A stretch of DNA of 64,000 bases from Micrasema longulum (taxonomy: Eukaryota > Arthropoda > Insecta > Trichoptera > Brachycentridae). This document shows positions 35,840-47,430 of this stretch, one piece after another. The notes under the pieces are model-generated. The model ran no database searches. It was not told the origin of the DNA and saw only the letters and a program-made list of their open reading frames with translations. The stretch is from contig JAGVSM010003452.1 in assembly GCA_022494885.1 (NCBI GenBank), forward strand, positions 186,001 to 250,000, read 5' to 3'. Positions within the stretch are counted from its first letter, which is position 1. Each line of letters starts with the position of its first letter. The position numbers were made by a program, and so were the translations under genes.

Positions 35840-36116
35840 TATATAAGGTTGAACGAAAACGTTCGACGGACGAAGGAATTACGAAAGCGTTTGACACGGG
35901 GAGGCAGAATATCAAAAGAATAAAGGCCACAGACTTGGTAATCATTCTGAGAATCATATTGACTGGATGTCCGATAAAAAATGCATTCAAACCGGTTAGG
36001 ACGCCGAAAAGGGGCAAAACAAGAGGAAAGTGCAGGCAGACATGACTCAAAGCCAAGGACGCGGACGCGGACGCCGCGGCCGCTGCACAAAAAACATCAT
36101 CTGGCAGTGATCTCAT
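35840..36116 (-). other. Unrecognised open frame (part of a 111-codon ORF)
   Basis: The minus strand from an ATG at 36116 reads 111 codons. The start is Ala/Ser-rich (AAAAASASASLALS) and later parts are hydrophobic (MILRMITKSVAFILLIFCLP), suggesting membrane character, but no family is recognised. The last 17 or so codons are encoded by the family H end. Probably not a gene. Confidence 0.15.
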
Positions 36117-36589
36117 TTAAGGATTCCTAAATAATCCAAATATCTTCATTTTTTATAGTGGAGACTGTTCAGTAAATAACAGCATTTATCGATACTATTC
36201 CTGGCCGATTACCTTTCGTTCCCATCCTTCCTTTGACCCATCCTTATGGTACCTACCTAACATCAAGATAGAAGATATTCAAAATTAGAAGATTCGGATT
36301 TAGAACCAAAACCAAACAACATTTTTGACTTGACATAACATCGGATAAAAAGTGGTTGGAAAACATTCTATAGTTCATTTTGTCATCCAGTGCCAGAAAT
36401 TGAAGAACATTCAGATCATATTAAAGGTAGGTATCCATTCCATGTTCCTATCCTTTCTCAAATATTTTCCAATTCACAAAACTGAATGAAATTCGTTTTT
36501 CGTTAACAGAGACAACTTCGCATCTTTCACACGGCCGCGAAAATTGACCAAAAGACATGGTCCAATGGGACAATTTCACCGATCGGGAA

Positions 36590-36810
36590 TATAATTGAAA
36601 GTATTAGGTTTAAATTCGTTGCAAAAGAGAGAGAAAACATTTTTGAGAAGTAATACGGAAGTATAGGCATTTACAGGGCTTTTGATCTGTCATTGGCTGG
36701 TTTGTCAACGCCTGAAAACGCCTGAAAACAACGCCTGAAAGCAACGCCTGAAAACAATTGTGAAGTGGCCACTTCACAATTGTTTTCAGGCGTTGCCTAG
36801 TAGGAGAATT
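36590..36810. repeat. Family E fold-back element with perfect 56-bp palindrome
   Basis: Left arm is reverse-oriented ('gaaaacatttttgagaagta', 'taggcatttacagggctttt', 'catt ggctggttt'). Then come short tandem 'aacgcctgaaaac' units, then a perfect palindrome at 36741-36796, and 'cgttgcctagtagg'. The palindrome centre is gtgg|ccac. Confidence 0.85.
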
Positions 36811-36814
36811 GGTT

Positions 36815-36872
36815 CAGCCAGTATTTTCATATATTTTTATCGGTATTCGTAGTATGTGATATTTCCCTATTG
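36815..36872 (+). repeat. Family F repeat, terminal scrap
   Basis: 'tttatcggtattcgtagtat' and 'gtgatatttccctattgg' are the right terminal part of family F, joined directly to a family E element. Confidence 0.5.
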
Positions 36873-37867
36873 GCGAAAACATGATAATTATATTGAATCG
36901 AAATGTTAACAAGTGTATTTAAATATTTAATTTAATGTCTTCCTCGGCACAGGTTTTGCCAATGAGAAATACATACTTAATTCAATTATACGATATATTC
37001 TGGTAAAGTATTAAATAAATAATAAAAATAATAATTACATAATATTAACATCTGATTTGAATTCATAATAACATGTCTAAGATCTTACAACATTTTAGAC
37101 AAAAAAATTATGCGTTGGTGTGAGACTAGGTATTAAATTAATGTTTGTTTTATTTATTTCGCTAGCGAGCTAATTATATAAAAATAACATTTTAAACGCT
37201 TGCTAACGATTATTACAATAGTATTTCGGGAATATTATTTTAAACATTGTTTTTTAAATTGATGAATGCTAACTGCTGTGATAAATAATGCTAAATGCCA
37301 GATGCTCTCTCATACATAACTACTATTATATCGCACGCTGGAATAATAGTGGCACAACTCAAAAAACTTATTTTTACAGGAGAGCGGTTACAAACACGCC
37401 CGGGCTATCAGTAAATTGACATTTATTCGCAAAAAAAGGCACAAATTAATACGCACACTTCACTCGTATCGTCTTTTAAAATTTATTTTTAAAAATAACA
37501 ATGGCATAAGGATCATTGTGCCACTATTATTTCTTGAATTTTAGCAGAAACCTATGGTTTCAAATTGATATTTTTGCTTTTAAAGTAACATGAACATTTT
37601 ACAGAAACATGCTGTTATAAATTATGTTTAGGAAATATTCTGGCATAACTTAAAAACGACACTTTTGAACTAGTGCCACTATTACCGCTCAGGCGCGATA
37701 AACTCACTATCGTCATCATCTTAGCCGCATCATGTGATACATGGGGCACTGCATTAGTCCACCAAATATAATACAATAAACCAAACATGTATTGAGTGTG
37801 TCAAATGTAATAGCTGGATTTGAAAAACATTGTTAATTAAATTAACTGATATAAATATTAAAAAGTG

Positions 37868-38150
37868 TTTTTAGACGTTGCCTAGTAGGAGGATAATTCA
37901 GCCTGGTGAATTTTACCCACATCAATAAAGGTTTCAGCTCTTTTACTTCACAGAAGTCAACAGATAGAAGAATTGAGGAAATATGGATGATCGAATGTAG
38001 GGAGAATGGTGAATGTTACACAGTATATGAAGTGGCCATTTAAACCATCCAATGACAGGTCATAAGCCCTGTAAATGCCTAGATTATTATCTTCTCATTT
38101 TTTTCCCTCTCTGTCGCAATAAATTAAGGTATATTAAACCAGCCGAAAAA
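37868..38150 (+). repeat. Family E element, right arm
   Basis: Begins 'ttttagacgttgcctagtag'; contains 'agggagaatggtgaatgtta', 'aatgacaggtcataagccct' and 'gtaaatgcctag'. Ends in 'aaccagccgaaaaat'. Confidence 0.75.
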
Positions 38151-38424
38151 TTATTAAAAATACATTTTGCAATTCTCAAGGATACAAAAAACGGAACCAA
38201 AAAAAAATTGCCAAACTCTCGATAAACCTTGAGTTTTTTGTGCAATTTATTATTGATTATGTGGCATCGCTTATCTGCGGATAATTGATACGAAAATACT
38301 TTTAAAATGGCTGTTGAATAATATTAAGAAGCGAAAAAAGGCTTATAGATGTTTTATTTATTAATATACATTACTTTCCAAAAAAACATTTCTTTAACAT
38401 CATCCCTTATCATTCCCTAATCCG

Positions 38425-38485
38425 TAAGGTAGTTCCATACTCCCCTTTGGAAAATGTTTTCTCTCTCTGTAACAATAAATTTGCA
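38425..38485 (+). repeat. Family E scrap
   Basis: 'agttccatactcccctttgg' and 'aaaatgttttctctctctgt' match the distal right arm of family E. Confidence 0.45.
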
Positions 38486-38514
38486 AAAAGAACTTGGCAA
38501 TAGTTCTTTCATCA

Positions 38515-38980
38515 ACAGAAACAGCTAGTTTCAACAAAGCGGCTCCATTTCACACACTGCGCATGCGTCTATGGATGCTGTAAAAGATTTATTTCGCCGA
38601 AAGGTGATCTCTCTGTTTAGTGACATCTCCTGGCCCACAACGATCGCCTGATCTGAATCAATGTGGCATTTTGTGGAGCTACCTCATTAACTCATTCATT
38701 AAGCATTGTTTACCAAAACCAACCTGCCACCACCACCGGACAGAAAGAAAATAAAACGAGTGTGGTCGCGACGATTTCGAGTAGTCTCTGCAGACGCATT
38801 TTCGAAAATATGGTGAAAGATTGTAGTGCCTGCACCCTAAAGGTTGTCATTTAAAAAATGATTTCTTTAAAAAATAAAATCCGCATTTATGTACTATATA
38901 CTATCTACTTTTTAAAAATTCAAATACTCGTAACTTGTCTACTTAATTTTCTAAAGTTTAAAATCTGCCGAGGACATCCT
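38515..38980 (+). pseudogene. Decayed transposase, DDE end of a mariner/IS630-like family
   Basis: The plus strand, in changing frames, reads TAHASMDAVKDLFRRKVISL, then RSPDLNQCGILWSYL, and ends CRRIFENMVKDCSACTLKG. This matches the 'HTA..SM..L...F....IS' and 'W P.RSPDL.P.DFFLWGYL' blocks of a common insect IS630-type transposase. 'ctgccgaggacatcctgta' at 38970 may be its terminus. Stops and shifts throughout. Confidence 0.7.
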
Positions 38981-39164
38981 GTACAATTCATTTCATAAAG
39001 CGCCAATGGATTAAAAGTTTTTTTTAAAACTTAATTAATTACGAAGAGTATCTAATGCATTTATGGAAGTGAATGTTGGTGTCCTTCTCAGTAGAATTTT
39101 ATAACTAATTACAAATTAATACTCACGTCAATATCCCAATTTGCATGAAAATACGAATCAAGTT

Positions 39165-39420
39165 ATTATAGCTAATCAGTTCATGGTTTACCTCTTCGTT
39201 CTTATTCTCAAAGCATCCTCTTTCTTCACTAAGTCATATGTGTCCATGCAGCTCGACTGTGGAATCATCTATCATCCACTATCGAAGATGTTTCTACATT
39301 ATCTTTGTTTAAATCACGCCTAAAGAAACACCTTTCTTTCTCATCCCTAATTTTAACTCTTTTCTATCTTGTTATTCAATTTTCCTATTGAAGACTAGTA
39401 TCGACACGAAAGCGGAAGTA
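39165..39420 (+). mobile_element. LINE family X, C-terminal end, second copy
   Basis: 'catggtttacctcttcgttc', 'atgtgtccatgcagctcgac', 'aaatcacgcctaaagaaaca' parallel 28018-28200, with small deletions. Followed by an (ATTT)n tract. Confidence 0.65.
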
Positions 39421-39847
39421 TTTATTTATTTATTTATATATCAACGGTTCAAAGAACCCTTTACAATAAAAAAATTTACAGAAATAATCACAGCAGTGAA
39501 CAATTCATTATGTAATATATAATATGAAATATAACTTTATAATTCAACTAAATAATTACAACTAAACAAATTGGTGTATTTTTTTTTTTTTAATTTGCAA
39601 AAAAGTAAAAAAGAAACATACAAATATAAAATGACAAATAAAAGATAAAAATTGAAGTGAGAAAACCTTATGTTCTAAATATAAATATAGCAAATTAAAA
39701 TTGAGATTAATTTAACATAAACATAAAGTGACTAGTATATAGCTAGGTTATAATGAAAAAGAAAAATAATACTACAATAAGATTTAATAAATAATACGTT
39801 TTTTGGATCAATGTGAAAGCTTAAATAATCTTAAAAACACCTTTATT

Positions 39848-39905
39848 TTATCAGTTGGTTGGAAGAAGTTGGAATTTGGCAATAAATCCACAAATGTATA
39901 CTTTA
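39848..39905 (+). mobile_element. LINE family Y 3' end
   Basis: 'cagttggttggaagaagttg' and 'gaatttggcaataaatccac' match the other Y copies. Confidence 0.45.
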
Positions 39906-39954
39906 TATATAAATAAATAAACTAAAATACGTATTCAAAAAAAAAAACGAAGTT

Positions 39955-40330
39955 AAATTTAATAATATATTTTTAAATAAATTCATTCCTTTTCTAAAAA
40001 ATAACGAGTGAGATTACATTTTAATGCATTTACAGAGTTTGTATTAAAAATATCAAATATTTTTTCGAACTTATTTCCATACCTATGTATTCTGGATATA
40101 GGTGGATGCATTTCGAAGTTGGTACGAGAATCGTTACAATAAAATAATTATCTACTTCTAGCGCACCTACGCCACCTACCAGGTATTCGAATTTGAATAA
40201 GTTCAAGTAAAGCAGGGCTGTCAATTATTGATTTCATTATTTTAAATAAGAATAACCCATTGCCCATGGCTTTGACGAAATTCTGTGGGTGGTGGAGAAA
40301 CTCCGAATACATATTTGAAAACAGGATAAA
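39955..40330 (-). mobile_element. LINE fragment, reverse-transcriptase C-terminal end
   Basis: Minus strand reads MGNGLFLFKIMKSIIDSPAL, LELIQIRIPGRW, then after a stop NDSRTNFEMHPPISRIHRYG and NKFEKIFDIF. The 'LFLFKIxxxxIDSPxLL...I.. P' block and the 'RTNxxxxxPIxRIxxxxN' block are typical late-domain motifs of jockey-type elements. Confidence 0.7.
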
Positions 40331-40430
40331 AAAAACTGCATTAAGTGCATCTATTTGTCCCCGTGAGACGAAACTCGTGTTGACCAGTGAATGTATTGTG
40401 TTTTTGGATAACAAAATTAAATCAATTATC

Positions 40431-40715
40431 ATCATCTCCCTTTCCGCACCCAGTGGTGTAGAGGAAACTGCATTGGTAAAACAAATGCAGCGTATTTCAA
40501 TCATCTGTCACATGAAGGTAAGGTGATCAGTCCTACGCTTCGGGTGCCAGTCCAGGAACAATGAAATATTGCCGTTTTACCTTTAAAATTAATATTTCAC
40601 GTCCACCCTGCCAGGAATCGAAACCAGGACCTCAAGAATGGTAGGTGAAGACGTCAACCACTACACTACGAGGCGGACTTATCTCCACTTGATTTCCCTT
40701 TTCAGGATTTTTACC
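40431..40715 (-). mobile_element. SINE-A with 5' leader
   Basis: Reverse-oriented tRNA-like head (B box in 'aatcgaaaccaggacct'; A box region 'ccactacactacgaggc'), body 'catgaaggtaaggtgatcag', and 3' end 'ctttccgcacccagtggtg'. The 5' side extends past the A box into the shared leader 'acttatctccacttgattt'. Confidence 0.85.
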
Positions 40716-41332
40716 TAGGAGTATAAGAAAATAAAATAAATTAATAATTTTATTTCTGGGTCTACCCGGATAAAATTAAGCTTAAAAATTATTCGGGTGT
40801 ATTTTTTATTTTATTTGAGAAAACAACAGCATCACTGAAATTTTTTACATATTATTATAAAACATTATTAAAAGCAGTGACGGCTTTCCCTTGTGTTCAT
40901 TGGGTCGATGACACCCTTAAAATTTGCTACAATTAAAAAAATATATACCTAAAATACATTATAAAGAAAGTATTAAATGTACTGTAATTAGGTTTTTTTT
41001 TTTTTTTTAATCAATTATTCAAATAATAAGTATCTATCAATCTTCATATTTTTAAACGTGTTATCTAGAATCCAATTGAAAAAATCACCGCACGTGCGCC
41101 GTGCGCCATCAAATCCGTATATATTCATTTGATGTCGAATGCGCGGGTCATTTCTGTAATTATTGTCCAAAAGCCAATGTCTTCTCGCTACATTTTGTAT
41201 CAAATTATTTATAACGTGTTTTCAATTTAAATAAATATTATCTCTTTTCATAAAAGTGCTATTATATGAGTTTCACTTTTATATAGCTGGCTGCTTTCTG
41301 CATAACTACGTTATATTATAAACTTCATCATT

Positions 41333-41570
41333 TCGCTAGCCGCACCCAGTGGTGCATAGGGCACTCCATTGACACTCCAGCGTATCAGTCGTATTCAGTC
41401 TTACGGTTCAGACACCAGTTCAAGGACAGTGAAATACTGCAGTGTTAAACCACCATTCAAACAAATATTTCACGTCAACCCTGCCAGAAATAGAACCCGG
41501 GACCTCGAGAATGGTAGGCGAAGGCGCCAACCACTACACTACGGGGCCGACTTATCCTTATTTGATCTCG
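41333..41570 (-). mobile_element. SINE-A
   Basis: Same blocks: 'cgcacccagtggtgcatagg', 'aatagaacccgggacctcga', 'ccaaccactacactacgggg'. It is followed by a family F repeat. Confidence 0.85.
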
Positions 41571-41594
41571 TGACATTTTAGTGGGAACAATAGC

Positions 41595-41875
41595 TGTATA
41601 AAGATATCAGGGTTTTTTTAACATTTTGAAAGTGATAAAGGTCAATGAAATACTGTCCAGTAAAATATTATTTTTTGGCTAATTATTAGTAGCTTAAATA
41701 ATATTTATTTAATTTGTTTTTTGAATTCCCGCAAAAACGGTCATTCCATTAGCCCCGCCTCTAATACGCCACGTTTCATGTTTATTTGTTCCTGCCATTT
41801 AAATTTGTTTAGAACATTCCCAAGAATCTTGACGTCACAACTGTCAAGGCCAAACATGTTGCGTTTTTCTAGCCC
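41595..41875 (+). repeat. Family F repeat, copy 3 (truncated)
   Basis: Starts in 'aaagtgataaaggtcaatga' and runs through 'tctaatacgccacgtttcat', TGACGTCA (41830-41837) and 'ggccaaacatgttgcgtttt'. It is then cut off by a family E fragment. Confidence 0.75.
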
Positions 41876-42005
41876 TGCATATGCCTAGACTTCTATATTA
41901 CTCTCTCTAAAATGTTCTTCGACTCTGTTGTAATATGTTAATATTAACAGCTCACCGGGAAGTTAAATCCAGTCCTTATCTACAAAAATTTGGACAAACT
42001 CAAAA
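41870..42005 (+). repeat. Family E, distal right arm
   Basis: 'atatgcctagacttctatat', 'gttgtaatatgttaatatta' and 'ctacaaaaatttggacaaac' match the end of the element at 59335-59850. Confidence 0.65.
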
Positions 42006-42220
42006 TATTTTTGATTAGAAATTTTTAAAAAATTAAAAAAATAGGCTTAGTATGTAGGTGAAATATTTCAATTCAATTAGATGAATCTCATCCGCATAAA
42101 TAAAGGTATCAGCTCTTTAACTTCACAAACATCAACAGATGAAACAATTTAAGGAATATAGATGTTCAAATATGGGCAGAATAATGAATGTTACACCGTG
42201 TGTAAAGTGGCCACTTAAAT

Positions 42221-42406
42221 CGGGATTTGGTCCTGTGGCTAGTGTCTCGGACTCACGGACAAAAGGTTCGTGGTTCCAATCCTACTCTATCCCAACTTGA
42301 TTTCCATTTTCTAATAGTGAGTTATTTACAACTCGTTGAAAATGGCCCTCAAAATTAATTATTTGGTAAATCATAAGAACGCAAATATTTCTTTAAAAAA
42401 AAAAAC
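42221..42406 (+). mobile_element. SINE-B inserted in family E
   Basis: 'tcctgtggctagtgtctcgg', 'taatagtgagttatttacaa', 'cgcaaatatttctttaaaaa'. Intact length with a poly(A) tail, inserted within 'cttaaaccagc' of the host repeat. Confidence 0.85.
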
Positions 42407-42465
42407 AAACCAGCGAATGACAGGTCATAAGCCCTGTAGATGCCTAGACTTCTTTATTACCTTCT

Positions 42466-42664
42466 TTTTCTTTTTTTTTTTTTAGAAAAAGAAATATTTG
42501 CGTTCTTATGATTTACCCAAATATTTAATTTTGAGGGTCATTTTCAACGAGTTGTAAATAACTCACTATTAGAAAATGGAATCGAGTTGGGGTAGAGTAG
42601 GATTCGAACCACGGACCTTTGGTCCGTGAGTCCAAGACACTAGCCACAGGACCACAACCCGACC
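42466..42664 (-). mobile_element. SINE-B inserted in family E, opposite orientation
   Basis: Reverse complement of the 42221 copy, with T-rich tail at 42466-42483 and tRNA-like head ending 'ccacaggaccacaacccgac'. With the other copy it makes an inverted repeat of about 185 bp with a short spacer. Confidence 0.85.
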
Positions 42665-42729
42665 AAAAATCTCTTAAATTTTATTCATCTCTGTTGTAAT
42701 ATGTTAATATATTTATTTATTTAAAAGCA

Positions 42730-43634
42730 GACTAACGCACTTACCAGTAATACCATGAGACCGACTAATCTTCACTCGATTTAAACAGTTAAAAATAACA
42801 CAACAACCGAATCAAATATAATTGCAGTTATAAAAGGCTGTTGATTATAAAGTTTATTCGTTATGTTGCATAGATAGACTATGACACTCTGGCCTTGAGG
42901 ATTATTTTTGAAAGCATTTTAACAGTCGGACGGTACAAAAAACGGTCCGCATAGAGAAATAACAAGTCTGCCGTGAACGAACGACGAATTTAGCTCTAAC
43001 TGACCTACGGCAAGAAAGAAAATATTATCTAAAATATTCGTTAGCTGAATGCAGAACTATTATAAGTCGTATTCTAAACAAAAAATCGTTTTTGATGTAT
43101 TTATGTTCGCCAACGTACCTACTATTTAAGCTGTACAAATCGCCGTGGTCGTAGAATAACGACTGATGCGCGAATGCGATGTTGCCTATCTTTTATATTC
43201 GATCTTGAAAAAGTAATGTAAAGGCTTTAGTTTCCAAGTTTGAAAAAATACATATAATAAACTAACCCAAGTATCAAATGATTTACTTTTGTACTTATAA
43301 AGTTGTGACATAAAATGTCGAAAAAATTCATTAAATTAAACCGCTTTTATGTAAAGTTAAAGAAAATTAGATGCATCAATGTTCTTCGATCATGACGAAA
43401 TGTTAAGATAAATTATTATTATAGATAAATATTGTTTCTTCAGTAGTATTTTAAATGAAAATGTTTTCAATTCTCTAGTATTTAACTTCTAATTGCTCTG
43501 CGGATTTTTTTGTCAAATGCAGTTGATTCTTGTGCGCCGTGGTGTAGAATCCAATAAATGATACATCTCTCTTATTAAAAAAATTAATTAAGTCGCGTTT
43601 TGATAACAGGTCTAAATTATAGTATAATTTTTAA
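42730..43634. other. Intron sequence, nothing assigned
   Basis: No ORF or repeat family recognised. Confidence 0.35.
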
Positions 43635-43990
43635 AAAAAGGAAGTTCAGTGCTACGGGAAATTAAATACTAAAATGTTTTTTTTCGCGGTAAAAATTATA
43701 ACATTTAATTATAGGCAGAGTATCTCGAAAATGCATGAAAAAAATAATAAAAATGAACTTAGCTACAAGTTCTTCCAAATCAATCAATAATGGAGTGTTG
43801 TGATAGATTTCCGGTTTACGGGAAGCCAATTCGCCAATCGGATGAACTAACCGCTTTGAACTTATGATGTCACTGGCCGAGTGATTTTAAGATCACAAAT
43901 CTTTAAAAAATCATATCTCTAATAACACCATACATAAAAATATTTTCGCTAAGCTTGATAGTCTGAAAACGATTTAAAAACCACTGAACT
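43635..43990 (+). repeat. Family G dispersed repeat, copy 3
   Basis: Same blocks in the same orientation as the other two copies, with the CRE-like site altered to GATGTCAC. No terminal repeats could be defined by eye. Confidence 0.65.
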
Positions 43991-44454
43991 ACCTCATTGT
44001 GGAAAATCGGTTATAACACAGTATGTCGTGAGCACACAAGGAAAACTGGTCGAGTAATTTATTTGAAATTTTGATTTTTTTTTCACCAACTTTTGTTGCT
44101 GGATATTAATTATCTTTTACTGAAAAAAAAAACCAAGTCCACAACAAAATTGAAAATTGTATATTGATCAAGTGAGTCTATGAACACCTGCTACAGGAAA
44201 TATTGACAAAATCAAAACACTTCTATACTTACACAATGCATGCTAATCCTTTGTCTATGTATAGCGTAAGAAGCCTAAAATTAAAAGTGTACTAAAGAGC
44301 AAAACTCTTTGTTTGTGGCTATGTAAAAACTTCAATCTTGATTTGCCAACAAACAACTGACATAGCTAATTCTCCTCGTATGCTCACGATATACATAATT
44401 GTATTAAACTTTAGTTTTTGAGTACCTGTATTTAAATATATGTCGTATTTTGCT

Positions 44455-44745
44455 TAATGGTGATCAACGCCTAAAAATACTTTTCAATGTTTATACTTCT
44501 TTTTATACCTTGATATTCAAACATAAGCCGAGTGGTGAATGTTCCACAGTAAGTAAAGTGGCTACTTAAACCAGCCAATGACAGGTCATAAGCCTTGTAA
44601 ATGCCTAGACTTCCATATTCTTTTCTCAAAAATGTTTTCCCTCTCTGTTGAAATAAATTTAAATATGAACAACTCCCTAGGGAGGAAATCCAGCCGGTCT
44701 GCAAGCATTTGGACATAATCAAACATTGTTGAATTACTACCTGGT
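44455..44745 (+). repeat. Family E variant, right arm
   Basis: Starts 'ggtgatcaacgcctaaaaat', with 'caatgtttatacttcttttt' and 'ataagccgagtggtgaatgt'. It is the inverted counterpart of 47150-47400, which shares the same unusual inner end. Confidence 0.75.
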
Positions 44746-44769
44746 AAAAGAAGAAGCATAAGATTTGGA

Positions 44770-45047
44770 AAATTGTTTTCAGGCGTTGCCTAGTAGGTGA
44801 TTTGGTTCAGCCGGATGAATCTCACCCACGTGATAAAGGTTTCAGCTCTTTTACTTCACAAAAGTCAACAGATGGAAGAGTTGAGGAAATGTGGATGTTC
44901 AAAGATGAGCAGAATGGTGAATGTTACACAGTGTGTAAAGTGGTCACTTAAACCAGCCAATGACAGGTCATAAGCCCTGTAAATACCTAGACTTACGTAT
45001 TCTTTTCCCAAAAATGTTTTCCCTCTCTGTTGAAATAAATTTAAACA
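44770..45047 (+). repeat. Family E right arm
   Basis: Begins 'ttgttttcaggcgttgccta' and continues through 'gagcagaatggtgaatgtta', 'aaaccagccaatgacaggtc' and 'ttttccctctctgttgaaat'. It lies directly behind the preceding copy. Confidence 0.8.
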
Positions 45048-45832
45048 CAGTTGTTATTATCATTATTATTATGGATTTATATACCCCCATTTTCGTAATA
45101 AAATACCTCAAGGGCGCTTTACATAGTGATTCTATTGTTAAATTAATTTAATTGAAGCTTTTAAATTTGTAATTAAAACAATTTATTTTGTTGTCACATG
45201 CTACGGATTAATTCAAATGATTTAGAGAACAAGTGGGTTTTAAGTTTTTTCCAAAACATCACTTCATTTTCACAGCCTCGCACCTCTGCTGGGAGAGCAT
45301 TCCATGCCATAGGGCCTGCGACAGCTAATGCGCGTTCACTAAATTTAGTGCGCTGTTTGCGTAGGTGTATAATAACTTTTCCTCTCGCCGTAGACGTAGC
45401 TGATCTAAGCGTTAGACGCCTGTCAGCTAGTTCCTCTGGAATGCATAGTTCCCTTAGATATTCCGGAGCAGAGTTGTGCAGTGACTTATACATAAGCCAA
45501 CAGAGTTTGTATTCGACCCTCTGTGGAAAACGTAGCTAGTGTAGTTCTCGAAGTAGTGGAGTGATATGACTGAACTTAGAGATTCCGAAAATAAGTCTCG
45601 CTGCGGCATTCAATACAGATTGTAGGCGAATCATTTTGTTCATTGGTAGACATGCATAGATACTATTACAATAATCGACTCTGGACACTACAAACGCATT
45701 TATTAATTGACAGGCGGCATCAACCGGCAAATTTTTGCGTATGCATTTGTGTGTGAAATAAAACCAGAACCCTGGAAAAAAGATTGCTATACTCGAGGAA
45801 AAATCAAGAAACAAAAAATCGAGTGGAATTAA
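45048..45832 (-). mobile_element. L2/CR1-like LINE, 3' half
   Basis: Minus strand encodes RKNLPVDAACQLINAFVVSR, VDYCNSIYACLPMNK, FGISKFSHITPLLRELH, then a stop where Trp is expected, LRFPQRVEYKLC, LMYKSLHNSAPEYLRELCIP, and AVAGPMAWNALPAEVRG with KKLKTHLFSKSF. The 3' UTR ends in 'tacctcaagggcgctttaca' and an (ATT)n tail. 5'-truncated, with one in-frame stop. Confidence 0.85.
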
Positions 45833-46076
45833 GCCCCGTAGTGTAGTGGTTTACGCTTTTGTCTACCATGTTTTCTGTGTTCCTAAGTTCCTTGGTTTGA
45901 TTTCCGGAAAGGTGTCGAAAACGTGTGAATAAACCGTTGTATATAATTGTCCCTTATTTGGCACCTAAAGTGTAAGACTGATCACCTTGGCTTCATGTAC
46001 CAAATGATCGATATGCGTTGGCAATGCAGTACTTTTTGCACCATTGCGTTTAGATGGGAGTATGATGATGATGAAT
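45812..46076 (+). mobile_element. SINE-A with 5' leader, diverged
   Basis: Leader 'aaaaatcgagtggaattaag', A-box region 'gtagtgtagtggttta', decayed B box 'ggtttgatttcc', and tail 'gcagtactttttgcaccatt'. Confidence 0.75.
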
Positions 46077-46434
46077 TTAAACTCTGTCATCATTTTACGC
46101 GCGTCATGCCTTAAGTTGATGATTTATCATTAAAAGACGTCATCAAAATCCTTATTGGGAATAAAGTTTTGTTTTATTTGTATAATTATTTAGATTCCAT
46201 TCTCAACATATGTTTTGAAACAAACTTTTTTGTGGAGCCATTAAATATAATTTTCTAGGTGTACCGACTACATTATTTGTTTATTTATTATGCAACATTA
46301 ATGATTTGAATCGGATTGTGGTCCCGTGTGATTTCATGTAAAAATATACATAATATTAATTGAAATTGAAACCAATTATGTATATTAATAGAATTTTATT
46401 ATTCTTTTTTCTCTCCTGTTAAATTCGCAAACAT

Positions 46435-46750
46435 AGCAAACATATTAGATACTGAATATCCTCACTAGGCATAGTTGAAGAGCTATAAGTTAAAGAGCTG
46501 AACTCTTTATTGTCGTTAAGAGAATCACCTGATTGAATTTTCATATACAAAACAATGCCTGAAAACAATTTCTTCATGGACCAGTTGGTTTTATTACAAT
46601 ATTTTTGTCCAAACGTTTGTAGACAAACGACTGGATTTCACCGCCTAAGGATTTAATAATATTAACAAATTACAACAAAGATGAAGAACACTTGAGAGAA
46701 AGAAATATACAAGTCTAGGCATTTACAAGGCTTATGACCTTATTAAAATA
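46435..46750 (-). repeat. Family E, left (inverted) half
   Basis: 'gcctgaaaacaatttcttca', 'gactggatttcaccgcctaa', 'aaattacaacaaagatgaag', 'gtctaggcatttacaaggct'. Orientation opposite to the right-arm copies. Confidence 0.7.
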
Positions 46751-46754
46751 AAAT

Positions 46755-47140
46755 AAATAATCGTTAGAGAGAAGAAAAAATGCGTCGTCGCATTTTTAAT
46801 TAACCAAGCTTAATGCGTCCTTTTGAGCAAAATATCGTTTTAAAGAAAAAACAAAAAAATATCTTTATTATTGGTGTACAAGGCTGCACAAGATGGGGGT
46901 TGCGTAACTTCGGGGGAAAGCGAGAAATATCGATTGCGTAACCGGCTTTATACCCTAAAGGTTATCTCCAGCCACGTGGGGGGCGGTGGGGGTGGGAAGT
47001 GGTGGGGGAGGCTTTCTCGTAGATGGAAATAACTAACCTAACCTAACCCAGCCCAGCAGAGCCTAACCCGACAATGTTTTGTACTAAAAAATATCACAAG
47101 TTTAGCGGTTTACAATACACTAACGCTTGGCAACTAAAAT
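46755..47140. other. GC-rich patch and CCTAA run; no gene
   Basis: 46860-47060 is GC-rich ('ccacgtggggggcggtgggg', then 'gtgggaagtggtgggggagg') and is followed by 'aactaacctaacctaaccc', three CCTAA units like the TTAGG insect telomere repeat. No ORF. It might be a regulatory patch in the ERR first intron. Confidence 0.3.
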
Positions 47141-47149
47141 ATACGTAAC

Positions 47150-47400
47150 AATATTTTGAGAATGGCCAAATATTTGTAGATAGGCTGAATTTCATTCCAT
47201 GAAGAGTTATAAAGATCTAAATTTATTGCAACAGAGAAGGAAACCATTATTAGGAAGGGAATATGGAAGTCTAGCCATTTACAGAGCGTATGACCTGACT
47301 TTACACACTGTGGAACATTCACCACTCGGCCTATGTTTAAATATCAAGGTATAAAAAGAAGTATAAACATTGAAAAGTATTTACAGGCGTTGATCATTTT
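47150..47400 (-). repeat. Family E variant, left (inverted) half
   Basis: Reverse complement matches 44455-44745 closely, including 'tgatcaacgcctgtaaatac' and 'gcctatgtttaaatatcaag'. Its centre is interrupted by the SINE-C at 47431. Confidence 0.75.
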
Positions 47401-47430
47401 TTATTTTTTCAATATTGCAGAGTAGACCCC

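Larger units (their letters stand above)
42040..42725 (+). repeat. Family E right arm split by two SINE-B insertions
   Basis: Segments 42040-42220, 42407-42465 and 42665-42725 are consecutive pieces of one right arm ('tgtgtaaagtggccacttaa' | 'accagcgaatgacaggtcat' | 'tctgttgtaatatgttaata'). The interruptions are SINE-B copies of opposite orientation. Confidence 0.8.

Noticed and set aside
35781..36116. 111-codon minus-strand ORF with hydrophobic stretches as a membrane protein gene
   Set aside because: Its end is encoded by a family H MITE terminus, there is no known domain and there is no supporting splice or promoter signal. Kept only as a low-confidence open frame.
47030..47050. CCTAA repeats as a telomeric tract
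   Set aside because: Only three units occur, inside ordinary sequence, so it is at most a chance or interstitial trace.
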